A DNA stretch of 64,000 bases, taken from NCBI RefSeq assembly GCF_041296385.1, contig NC_091015.1, positions 87,838,004-87,902,003 of the forward strand, read 5' to 3'. The notes under the pieces are model-generated. The model ran no database searches and was not told the DNA's origin. It was given only the letters and a program-made list of their open reading frames with translations. The position numbers and the translations under genes were made by a program. Every line of letters starts with the position of its first letter. Position 1 is the stretch's first letter. Source of the DNA: Aphelocoma coerulescens. Its lineage: Eukaryota > Chordata > Aves > Passeriformes > Corvidae. This document shows, in pieces, positions 26,086 through 37,980 of this stretch.

Positions 26086-29000
26086 ATGTTTTCTACTTTT
26101 TTGCCTCTTTATCAAAGGTAAAGTTCATGGTGCAATGACTGTATATACCAACACGTACATTTTGCCAATGCTCCCAAGTGAAATTTTATATTCTGCTGCT
26201 TCTGATGCATATGATCTTGTAGCGAACTAAGTCACAAATAATCCATAAGAAAACTTATTTTTCTGAAGTGGGGTAAATTATACACATTAAAGGCTGTTTG
26301 AATGCATGAAGTGAAGTGTAAAGAGCAAATCTGAAAAAGAAGCATCAATGGTAACAATGGAAGGAGGTGAACAGTGGGGAGTAGGAAAAAGAAAACACCG
26401 ATAGTACATTATATATTTTGCTGTGTAAGTAGACATTATTTTACAGGCAGTTATTGCCTCTTATTTATTGAGAAGAGTCTTCTCCTGGGGTAATTACTGT
26501 CTAAGAAGGAGGTTTCATTCTAGTATTAATTCTGTAAATAAGGTGAAATTGCTGCATGCAGGAGCGAATGTTCTCATTTAGTATTCCTTTAAAGACTAGC
26601 ATTCTTTCATCAATGATTCAGTTTTACAAATCATTATTATGCCATAAATTATTAAGTTGCATAAATTATTCTTTGTATGTAATGTGTAAGTTTGAAGGCA
26701 AATAGAATTTTATACTTTTCTCTAGATGACAGAAGCCATTCTGCTCTTTTTATTCATTCATTTGGAAAGACTGCAATTCTTATTTTTTTAATTTGCTTTA
26801 CATAACTGAATTAAGCTTTGACCTAAGAGTTATTTTGCCATGTGGAACTTACATCAATGAATAGCAGAACTTCTAGAAGAAACAATTTTCTGCATATCGA
26901 AGGGAAAAAGATATAGGTCATTAAATATGTATATGTCCTTAAATGTACATGTAAATACTAAAAAAATGTTGTGCTGGTAATGGTATTTGATAACCACCAC
27001 CCCTAACACCCTCTTCACCCCTCCAACCAAAAACTCTTTTACACCCAACTGAAAACCCTTTAAAAACAGAACAGAACCCCACAACAAAGAAAATCCAACC
27101 TTTGGGCTGGGTTTAACTCGATACAGATAAATCACAGGTGTTACTGTTAATTGGGTTGGAGGCAGGAAGTATACAAATACAATTAACATTTTTACAAGAA
27201 CCAAGGAAGCTTTTTTGCTGTTGAAACTTGTCAGCAAATACCTCAAGGACAATTTTTCAGTGTTAGGGTCTTTCTCACTCTTATCTCTGCTTTCTTACAA
27301 TGCTAGCTTCTTTAATGCTTAATTTTAAGACTGTCTTTGGTTTCTAATATATCTGTGAGGTGTTTTCTGTGACTTAGCTGGCCAATGCTATCTTGGAGAA
27401 CCAAGTAATCCACTTATTTGTTTCACTGTTATATTTTTAAGAGCATATTCATGGATATGCCAAAATGGAAAAAATTATCTCCTGCCCAGTCATTCTGCTC
27501 AAAGATACTATTTTTGTCTTTACTGTTAGTAGTCATATTTCTGTCTGCTGGAATATCTTTCTCTCCTTCTTAAGCAGCAGCAGACATAACATTTTACATA
27601 TAGTTAGCTGTCTTTTTTCAAAATGGTTGTGAAGTATTTGCAAATTATATGACACTGGCAAACTAGCACTCTTCTGAGCAAAAGAATGTCTGTCATCTTT
27701 GTAATTTATGAAAAACTAATTTCTTCAATTAATTCATCATATTTTTAGTCTTCTGCATGGTTCATTCCTCTACATCTCCATTTCCATAGTAAGTGCAGCA
27801 ACAATATTAACTTGAAAAAGGAAAATTGTAAAAAACTTGACTTGTAAAAAAATTATTGCAGTTGTGTGTGCATCCTTCACTTTCCAGAGGCACTATCTCA
27901 TTATAGTTATTTTCATTGTAAGCAGCAGCAACACAGTGAAAGAAGAGATGAGAGAAATGTAGTCCATATCATGCTGGAAGAGCCCACTATTTTTTGTTAT
28001 TGTACATAGCAAGAAAAGCAACAAAATGATAATTTTCTGTATCAATTTTTCATCATTTGAAATAAGACTGATTTCCCCAGATTATTTTCCAGGAATTTGA
28101 ATCCTTTGAAATCCAAGACCCTGCTTTGAATAATTACAAACTGAGCAATTAGTTTACCATGTGAGGTGGGGCACAGCTCCAAAATTGATGCCATTACTGG
28201 TACTTGGATCTTAGTTTCATTTTTGCTGGCAATGAGACCAGAAGCCTGTTATAACAGTCCAGCACAAAACTGATGTCTCTTTAGGGACATTAAACAAAGG
28301 TTTAGTCCTAGGAAGAAAGAAAATTCTTCAAAGAAATGTTGCTTTAATTAGAAGTAGGCAGCAAGCATGAACTTCACCCCTGGTTTGTACTTGTTCATCT
28401 CTGAGTGATTTCCCTTCACCCAACCCTTTTTCCCCATTGGACACCTTCCTGTCTCTCCCTAGGCAGGAAAATGGAAGACCCAGTATAATTTTTTTTTCCC
28501 CCCAATTAAATATCAAACACTATTCCTGTATAGAACTGTTTTGGAAGCCCTAGCAATCTCCTGCTAGTAAAAAAATAACTTTTTTTACACATGTTGTTCA
28601 CTTTCAGAACTCCCCAGTAAATTGTCTGTGTACATCCTGTTAATATTTCTTATCAAATTCAAGAATAGTTGAGATATTTGGTATTCATTGTGGTCTCTAG
28701 GTAGTGTAATGCTTCCTTTATTTATTCCTGAAATATTCTGGAGGAATTCTGGGTTTTTCTCATATGCGGTTTCATTATGCCATATAAAATTGTAGGAACT
28801 TAATGAAAACAAATTCACATTTACTTCAAGATAATGATGTTCCACATTGCAAGTACTGGAAGTATAATGCAGTATGCTGTTTTTGAAGCTCATTGAATAT
28901 CCAGGAATCATCAGGAGATGTGGGGGTTTTGTTTGTTTGCTCTTTGTGGATTTGGTTTTCTTTTACTAATCTGAAAACTTTGCATTGTGCCTCAGTTGGA

Positions 29001-32000
29001 ATTATGACCCATCCCTCTCTGCAGTCACAGGAGAACTCTACTTTTTTAACAGTACCTCAGGCCCCACACCATCAGCTCTCCATTGGTCTGTCAGAATGGC
29101 AAAATGAATTTAGATGAGTTTATGATAAGATAACCCAAGGAGAAGGCCATTCCTTAACCTGTAGGCTTCCCATTAGGCTGATGCCTAATTACTAAGGATA
29201 GTTTTATCAACTTATTCATCAAGGGAGGTAAATAGAGAAGGAAGTTTGGATTGCAAAACGACTGTTCTTGTTGGGCATGTGTTAAACTCTCATCTGACAC
29301 TGCTTAGTTTTTGACACTTGGATTCCTCCCAATATAAAAATTATTTTGGTATAGATTGTGTACTCCAACGCTGATAACTTCACACGTTTTTTGAACTCTT
29401 GAAAAATTAAGAATTGATAATGTAATGCCAGTTCAAAAGAAATTACTTACACAATTGGATTTGCAGTGCAAGTTTCTGCATAATAAAAAAAATTCTCTAC
29501 TTCCTGGGGGCACTTCCTAAGTCACTATAATAGAAGGGAGAATATGACTCCTTGCATATGTAGATGTGTGCTTTAAGAATGTCTGTATTTTTAATGACCA
29601 TAAAGGATAAAATCTCGAGTTCACTATAAAAGAATTTTAATTGTACACAGTTCTAATAATGTGAACAAGAAAAATTTTCTGTAAAATTTGAAGGGCTAAA
29701 AATAAAAGTTTTATATGGTAGGACACAAAAGGTCAAGTGCAACATTACCCAGTGAAAACAATTCAGGAAAGACATGTCAGCCCGTGCAGCATTAAAATAT
29801 CATAATGTCCTCTAATGGGTTTGGAAACCACTAGTAGCCACTGATTCAGCACAGGGATTAGGGTTTGCTTGTTTTTGTTGCAAGGTTTCACTAATGCTCT
29901 CAAGTATGAATTCTCTGAATAGAGGAAAAGGTTTAGACATATCAAGTCATCATTGTGTGACTTTTTTCCCCTGAATGTTTTCAAGTGAAGAGTCTGCCTA
30001 ACTAGAAACAGATGAAGTATATAAATCTATTCTAAAGTTGGAAGCTTTAGCTGAAGGGCAGAAGGTCTGTAAAGGATTTACTTTTAATTTTATCCACTCT
30101 AGAGGCATAGTTGAATATTTATGTGTACAGCTATGTGGTGACCACTGTGACTGTTTGTAAAAGTGAAGTTTTAACAGCAAATAATATAGTCCATTGTTCA
30201 AGGGAACAATCTTTTCCCTAGTATAGACTGTAAAAAGCTGGTAGTATTTTAGATGGAGGGAACAATTACTATACCATATTTATGCAATAATGACATATAA
30301 CTGTAAAACTTGTGCACTACATCACATTTCTTACCATAAAACTACTATCTCTAAAGTACACAGATTAATTGTTCCAAATACAATTAGTAATTGTGACAAT
30401 AAGACAGCTTTTTAAGATGTTTTGCAGCTAGAGAAGACTCCAGAAAAAAACCCCCTCAGATTTCTAAAAGGCTTGTTCAACAACTTGGAAACATGAAATT
30501 AATGAGCAACATGAAATCCCTTAAAAGCCAATAGCTTTCCAGTTTATGAAACTCCCCTTCCAGTTGAAAAAATAAGTGATTGTATCTAAGTTGCTCAAGA
30601 AACACCCTAGTGTGGAAATTCTCTAGATTTGCAGATGATGTATATCTTACTTTGGTGTGTCCTACATTAAACTGTGTGAAAATGTGCTGGGCTAGGCCAA
30701 AAAGTCCCCATCAAGGACACACACACATATTTTTTGTGAGGTTGCATATTTGGAAATGTTAGGGCTCTCACTGGTGATTTGAGGATGACTGCAGCAAGTT
30801 TTGTGACAGACATTTCATAAGACAGTTCTTTAAGAAAAGTAGTTTCACTTTCTGTGTAAATAAGGTTTTGTCCTGCCTTTTTTCTCTTTAAAGGGGGATT
30901 TTGGAATGTCAGAATATAGAAATTTGTTTTGTAGTTAATCATATGAGTTATGCTTGGCAGTCCAAAGATGGAGCAGCCTTTTCTTCCTCCTATCCCCTGC
31001 ATTGTCTCTACAAGACTTCACAAATTAGATGAAAAAATTAAAGGTAATCATAAAAAATCAGCTTAGCTGCTTTAAATTAGTGACTCTGAAGATGTATTAG
31101 ACTCGTGATCTTCTGCCACTGCAGTGTGGCATTAGGCCTGTCAATATAACATTAAATCTTTGAGTAATTTAAACTAACAAGTTCTGGTGGGGTTTTTTTG
31201 TTTGTTTGTTTTTTAAACCAACAATTTTTTTTTTTTTTTAATGTTTGCAGGGTTTTTCTTCTTTTGAATACCTGAGGTGTAATTAGATGAAAACTAGTTT
31301 TTCTTTTGTTTAAGAAAAAAGTTGGAAAGACATTTGAAATTTAGATTTATGAGTTAAAACACAGAAATGTAAAAAATTCTTTTCCACTTATGGTTTCTTT
31401 ATTTTTTTCTACAATTATTTACTTTTGAAATGAAAAATTTTTGTTACTTTGTGTATAAAAAATGTGAAAAACTACTTGAGGTATAACTGATTTGGGAGAA
31501 GAATATCTTTTGATTAACTTCCACAACTGGTGGTCAGGGCTTCTGGATTTTCCCCCATTACTCAGATGATTTTAGATTTTGTATATATCAAGTAATGGGA
31601 TGGGAATAGCAAAATTCTCTGTTTCACAAGGGCATCAGTAGTGAGGGCCTCGGATAGAAGATGCTGTATGGCTGTCACTCACTAATGGGTTTGATGTATG
31701 TCCGGAGATGATTGTTTTTGAAAGTGTAGGTGTTTTCATAACCCAAAACAGTTTAGAAGGATCTTTATTAAGATAAATTATGAACTAGATTGGGATATGT
31801 TCCATTGTTTTACTGCAATAAGCCTGTCCATTTTTTGTATTGTAGGTTGGTGAATAGTTCCCAAATGAATATGGTACTTTTCAGCATGTTATGGTTACAA
31901 ATGATTCAGTTTATCATTATGCTGTTTTCTGTTGAGGCTTTCCTGGGCAACAAAAGACCTATTTTTGTGCAGAGCTACAAATGTACAAAAAAGGTGAACT

Positions 32001-32180
32001 ACAAAAGTGTAGGGTCATAGTTTATGAGATCCAATGGATTTAGATTTCTTGTTCTCAAATTTTATATGTGTTAAATTTTGTATGTGACTTTCAGGGGAAA
32101 AGCAGCCCTGTTAAACTCAAGGTAAATATTGCACTGAGATCAGCTGGGAGCTTTAATAGATAATGAGGCACTTGATCAGG
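26086..32180. other. No gene recognised
   Basis: This is six kilobases of AT-rich DNA with no supported gene. The stretch 26500-26690 has a conserved-element feel (ATTA-rich, few homopolymers), but this is untested. A T-rich low-complexity tract lies at about 31190-31260. Confidence 0.5.
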
Positions 32181-32746
32181 TATCATGGTTTAACCCTAGA
32201 CACCAACCAAGTGCCACAAAGCTGCTCACTCACTCCTCCACGAGCAGGATCAGGGAGAGAAGCAGAAGAGTATCTCAACCCACAAGTTCTTCCACTTCTA
32301 TAGACAGTTTAATAAGTAAATCAAAAGCCATGGGCTACCATTTCCTATGGGCAGGCAGTGTTTAGCCATCTCCAGGGGAGCAGGACCCCATCATATGTAG
32401 CAGTCTTGGCAAGACAAAGGCCATCATTCCAAAAGTCCCCTGTTCCTCCTTCTTTTCCCCATCTTTACATACCCAGCACAACACCATGTAGTCTGAAATA
32501 TCCCTTGGATCAGCTGGGGTCAGCTTTCCAGGCTGTGTCTCTCCCCCAACTTCTTGTGCTCCCCCAGTCTCCTCACTGGTGGGGTACTGTGAAGGGCAGA
32601 AAAGGCCTTGGCTTTGTGTAAGCTCTGCTCAGAAATAACAAAAACATCTCTGTAGTATCAACATTGGGTTCAGCACAAATCCAAAACAGGACCCCATACA
32701 AGCTACTGTGAAGAAAATTAACCCAACCCCAGCCAAAACCAGCACA
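32181..32746 (-). mobile_element. Solo LTR, common avian ERVL-like family (5-bp TSD)
   Basis: The element runs from 'tatcatggtttaaccc' to '...aaaaccagcaca' and is flanked by a perfect TCAGG duplication at 32176-32180 and 32747-32751. Read on the minus strand it starts TGTGCTGGTTTTGG and contains a TTATTAAACTGTC block whose ATTAAA is a likely polyadenylation signal, so I place it on the minus strand. The left terminal CA (minus sense) is mutated to TA. It shares its blocks with the split LTR at 15240-16441 in the opposite orientation. No internal sequence is present. Confidence 0.85.
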
Positions 32747-35700
32747 TCAGGTGCTTTCCTAAGTTTGCTTTTTTGGATAATTTTTTTTTTATTCACCTTG
32801 CTTTTTTTATGAACTGCTGGGGTTTTTTTTTGGTTGGGTTTTTTTAATACCCAAATGAAAAGTTAGTTTTAAGGAAGACTGAAATCTGATATTTTAATAC
32901 TGAAGCCCCTTTAGCAACTGTGTTCACCTTCCAGCATGCTGATGCCTTTTTCTACTGCCTGAAACATGAAAACGGCCTCTCAGTTTTGAACTTCTGTAAG
33001 TTTGTCAATCATTCATTCATTGCTTATTTTGGAAGTCATATCTCTAGTGACTTTTAAGTCACTATAAGTAGAAATAAAAAGGGCTTCTTAAGGACAGTTT
33101 TACTTTAAAATAAACTCCAAATAAGAAATGTAGTGCATAGAAGGTTTTTGTATAATGTCTTGCATTATTTTTGCATTTATCACAGTTAAATAATTAAAAC
33201 AAAAAATCCAAATTCTTGTTAAACTATTTTAGACTTTTAAAAATAATGTACTAATTGAAGACTCTACAAGAACTCTCCATGATGATACAGGAGGTGTAGG
33301 ATTCTCTAATAGCTTGAAATAAGCCATGGGGGAAGGAAAGGAGAAACAGTTGTAAAGATGTGAGAGAAATGTATAAGAGGAGACAACAGCAGGAGAGCAG
33401 AGTAAATCATAACAGGAGCAGAAGTAAATTTCTTACCACCTTATAAAAAATTAACTACATCAGAATTCTGTAATATTTTGCTGAACTGCTGAAACATGAC
33501 GCTGGTTTTTTAGCTATGAAGTGTGTCAGTGTTTTTGTTTGTTTCTTTAATATAGAATGTCAGCCATTTAAGTATATTTACAATATTATTCTAGTCATAC
33601 TTACAATTGTACCATAATTGCACTTATGCAATTTATTGATCATTTTCCCATAAGCTAGTTTTCGAAAAAAATGAATTCTATGCAGAATTAAAAGTCCAAC
33701 CTTCTCCCTCTATTTACTGAGCATAAATGCAAAACAATATGACTGAGGCAGTAGTTGCATTTTTAAAAAATGATTACATATTTAAATTTTTCCTTTGCAT
33801 ATATATTTTAAAATATTCTGAGCAATAGATAGCTATCTGTGAATGACTGTACAACAGTTATGAAGTTAGCTACTATTTAGGTAAAAAGTGAAAAGAAAGA
33901 AAAATGAGAAATCTGTCTTGCTCTGACTGACAAGAACAGGAGAGTCAGTATGAGAACTTAAAAGCTTTTATTATGATGTATGGAATTTTCTTTATTTCTG
34001 GAAAATATCAAAATTCTGCTGACTAGCTAGATCATGCATTTCACTTCTGAGCTGTGTCTTCTTTTACTTAGAATATTCACATTGTTCCTTTGCATATTTG
34101 GGAAGCAGGTACTGAAATGTTGTAATGCACCTTTGGCATCAATTTTTCAGTAAGTAAAATTACTTCAGTATCTAATGCTGTATATGGGAACACAGATATC
34201 TAATTTTAAACAAATTAAAGCACAAGCCAAATGGTAAATTAATCATGATAAAATTAAAATTTAAGTACATTGGCGAATTTTTATTACCTACATTTTGTCA
34301 CTGGAAGAAATGGCTGTACTGTGAGTTTTACAGTGTCAGAGAAGGAGCTGGAAAACCAGATGAACAACTTTACCAGTGAGATTCGCCATAAATACATACC
34401 TGAAACGTTCTGTTTGTTTGCAATCATACCCCCAGGTGGTTTTGTTATTTTTCAAAATGTATTTATTGATTGTTTCTCCATAAGCTACTTTTGGACAAAA
34501 TTAATAATATGCAGAATTGCAAATCAAATATTGTCTCTCTTTTTACTGAGCATAGATACAAATTGATATGACTGGGACAATAACTGCATTTAATAAAATT
34601 ATTATTTTTTAAAATTTTCCCTTTGCATATGTATTTTAAAATATTCTGAACAATAGCTGTATATGAATGACTGTACACTATACAACAGTTATAGAGTGCA
34701 ACACACCTTTTAATATTGAATTCTGACAGTCTTTTGTTTTCTTCCTTAGAAATAGTAATCACAATTTCTTTGGTTAGGAAAAGAACTTCAAGCTGTTTCT
34801 GCATGTCTGCATTCTCACCTAAATCTCAGCCCATTACTATTCAGTGTATGATACGGCATGGAAGCAATTTTCAAAGAGAAATGTAGTTTGTTGTTGACAG
34901 CATCCAAAACTAGTTTTATCATCAGTCTGCTATTTGGAGCTACAGAGCCTACTTTTTATATGCATTTTTTATTGTAGCTATTGTACAGATGTATTGAAAA
35001 TCTTAATTCTGCAAAAATTCAAACTGTTATAATTTCAAGGCACAGATCTTAATATTATTGTTTTAATCTTAGTAAATAACTACTGTTTACTGTGACATAT
35101 CAAAGTCTATAAAATTAGCCTTCTTATAATTAATAATCATTGCATTGTTTCTTAATTACTTGAAAGTCATTGGGAATACTTAAAATATTTATGAACTCTA
35201 GGGATTATTTTTCCTATAAATATTACAACTTTTGTTGTGATGTCATCCAAACTGACCTACCTCATTATTTAGTGGGATTTTTCAGTCATTGTTTATATGT
35301 AATAGAAAAATGTGCCAGTTGTTTTTTAATAATTATATACAACTCTGTATGCAGATCTGTCAAAGTACAGGATGTTTGTTTTATTTATGGAAGGTAAATT
35401 CTTAAGATCTTTTAAATAGCCTTTTACTTCACAGTGATTTTTAGAAAAGAATGTTGGACAGTTAAGTACATATTTGACAAATTTTTGTAAAATGTATAAG
35501 TCATTATAGTTAAATATTGTTTTAGAAGGAGGAAAAAGAATAAAGCAATGGATTCTTTATATATGACTTTGGCTTGAGTGACATAGAGATTCACACTAGC
35601 CACAATCTGAAAAAAGATTTTGGAGTTTTTATGGGACATGATTTAATAAATTCCATAGGGCAATGAATTAGTACCAGTTTCTTCCATAGGATTATAATAT

Positions 35701-36189
35701 ACCATTGATTCCATGTAGTAATTTTCACCATAAGATATTTAAATATTTATCTTGGGCAAACAAATGCTTGTTACTGTACAATACATGTACATAATCTCTA
35801 AGCATCATTTGAAAATTTATCACTTACTTTTGTTCTGTTGCATAAATTAAGCTAGTTCTTCGGGTGGGAGGTGACTATGCAGTTGAGACCTTATACTCTT
35901 TGGCCCGTGTCGTTGGCTTTGAGGAGATCTACACAGCTGAGGGAAGAAATCTTTTTTCTGGGCAATTATTTTCTGGGAAACAGGAGATACTGAGTGATTA
36001 TTTATTTCTTTGTGAGAGGAAATTTGTGTACAGCTCCTATAAAGCATTTGATCAATAGAGGCTTGTAAATTCTGTGCAAGATTCTGCATAATGAAACTTA
36101 ACACTTTGCTACAATTATCATCAGAGCTCACATCTAGATTTCCATTTCCATCTGTTTCTTCTGGGAGTCAAAGTTCTTCTAAGAAGAGG
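32747..36189. other. No gene recognised
   Basis: This is AT-rich non-coding DNA. Around 33640-33860 and 34450-34690 two stretches share similar strings (for example 'ttatgcagaatt', 'tgcatatgtattttaaaatattctga', 'gtatatgaatgactgtaca' variants), which suggests an old local duplication about 0.8 kb apart. Confidence 0.45.
33640..34690 (+). repeat. Old dispersed duplication, two copies about 0.8 kb apart
   Basis: About 33645-33870 and 34455-34700 share, in the same order, a 'tttattgat' block, 'gcagaatt', 'actgagcata', 'tttgcatat...attttaaaatattctga' and 'atgaatgactgtaca'. The copies are diverged and carry small indels. This could be an ancient segmental duplication or two copies of an unrecognised repeat. 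Confidence 0.6.
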
Positions 36190-36232
36190 GGTTTTTTGTT
36201 GTTGTTGTTGTTGTTTTTTTTTTTTTTTTTTT
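36190..36232. repeat. (TTG)n plus poly-T microsatellite
   Basis: About six TTG units are followed by about 19 T residues. This is a simple-sequence tract. Confidence 0.9.
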
Positions 36233-36634
36233 AGATTTCCCCTCTTTCTGGACAGTAGAGATAGGACATTTTGGTTGAGGAAAGCAGATACAGTATTAGG
36301 GAGGTACTGCTAGCCAATATTACATTGTGGTGGAGAGTGTGCACAGGTTGCGGAGGCAGAAGGGATCTGTGAAGCTGACCAGCCCCAGGCCAACTCTATG
36401 CCCTAGATTTTGGTAGCTCATGCAGGGTTTTGCTGAATGGCCAGGTGAATTAAGATTGAGAAGTTGAAGGTATTAAAGTTTACTTCAGATTCTCTCTCTG
36501 TCCGTGAACATGCCTGTTGAGTTTGATACAGTTCTGAGGGCTGACAGTCAGGGTAAGTGAAAGCCGTCTTAGGCTGTTCTGCTTCCCCAGTGGCCCATGC
36601 TCATGGCAGGATTGGTGCCATGCATCTGGCACTG
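36233..36634. other. Unrecognised sequence left of a proviral LTR
   Basis: This is a moderately GC-richer, non-coding stretch immediately before the family A LTR. I looked for a polypurine tract or retroviral end that would make the LTR a 3' LTR and saw none. Confidence 0.4.
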
Positions 36635-37956
36635 TGTCATAGGTTAGCAAGCATAGTCCCAGAAGGGATATCCTTGCTAAGGGGTGCCTACAGCTTCCTC
36701 TGGGACCTGATAGAACCTATCAGTGGCCAGTTTGAATATGGACAATTCTTTAAGCCACTTAAAGTTGTGACCACCTCTGTGATACACACTTAAGAATAGA
36801 CAAACTCCCCCCCCAAGCTCTCTCTCGTTTCCGGCGCTGGCACAGGTGGCTGCAGGCCCCGTGCGGGGGCCAGCGGGCCCGGCCAGGCCCTGCTTGGGCC
36901 AGGCCGGGCCGGGCCACGGCCAGCCTGGAGCCATGGGCCTGTTCCAGCCATGGAACCCCCCCCACTGCCTTGCTGTGGGCAGCCAGAGCGGCTCGGCTCT
37001 CCCCCCTCTCCACTGCGATAAGAAAAATTCAACATTCCAGCTGCACAACTGCAAGGCCGAGGTGAGATTAACCCTTTTATTGCTGTGAAGAGCTGAAACC
37101 CTGAAGGAAGAGAGAGAGGAGATGCTTAAAGCTGAAATTCTGTTGTGAAGCTATGATATATCAGAGTACCCATTGTAATTTCATGAAGATATGGGGGGTG
37201 GAGTGTTCAACTCGTAAGCAAAAGCACCTGTGCTGAGATAGGCAGATGCTGACACAGCTGTAATTTCATGAGAAGTTGGACAGGGAGAGATGAACCAGTT
37301 TTGCTCCAAACGGGAAAGAAGAAAACCTCAGTCCTTAGAGATGGACCAGATGAGGACTTTTGCTCCAAATGGGAAAGGAGAAAACCTCAGTTCCTAGAGA
37401 TGCTCCCAGAGATAGTCCTAACAATGAAGATGAGGAAGACCCTTTGCTCCCAGGGAAGGAGAAGGGCCTCTGTTTTTTGTTTCTGAACGGCTCAACCTTA
37501 AAATTGTACTCCAAAAAACTTCAAGAGTGGACCCTCGAAAGCAGTTGCGGGAAAAGCTGCAAGTTGGGGGAAGGGACTCACATCGCAAGCAGAGAGACTC
37601 CTCTTTCTAAATGGACTGAACAATATTTGGAAGTGGGTGGCTGTCTCGGTGTGATACTGTTTTCATAGCACGAGCAAAAAGAGACTTCTCTTTCTAAATG
37701 GACTGAACAAGGTTATTATGGAAGTGATAAACAGACTGAACATCTTAAGGGTTGTCTTTACATTGTCAGTGGGAGAAGGGAGGAAGGTGGGGGGAGGAGG
37801 AGAGTTCTGAAGGTGGTATAATTTTTTTCCCCTTCTTTTAGGTCTGTTAATAAACTTCTTTATATTCTTTCAAGTTTGGTGCCTGCTTTGCATTTCTCCT
37901 AATTCTTATCTCACAGAAGGTAAACAGTAATGAGTATTTTAGCCCAAACCACTACA
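36635..37956 (+). mobile_element. Family A 5' LTR of a truncated provirus (1322 bp)
   Basis: It is homologous along its length to the solo LTR at 5622-6911. It starts TGTCATAGG, ends CCACTACA, and has AATAAA at 37849-37854. Compared with that copy it has an extra tandem duplication of about 60 bp near 37300-37400 and lacks another short segment. The bases to its left (CACTG) and right (CTAAA) are not a target duplication. Instead a primer-binding site starts 7 bp beyond its right end, so this is the left LTR of a provirus whose interior and right LTR have been lost or moved out. Confidence 0.8.
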
Positions 37957-37962
37957 CTAAAT

Positions 37963-37980
37963 TGGTGTTTCCGCCCAGTT
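37963..37980 (+). promoter_or_regulatory. Primer-binding site, tRNA-Val type
   Basis: TGGTGTTTCCGCCCAGTT lies 6 nt after the LTR end. It is the complement of the 3' end of vertebrate tRNA-Val (acceptor plus CCA), with a single G-to-A difference at position 15. Position and sequence together identify the LTR to the left as a 5' LTR and name the primer used by family A. Confidence 0.8.

Noticed and set aside
36270..36634. Reading 36635-37956 as a 3' LTR with proviral interior to its left
   Set aside because: There is no purine tract or retroviral coding sequence on the left, while a good primer-binding site lies on the right.
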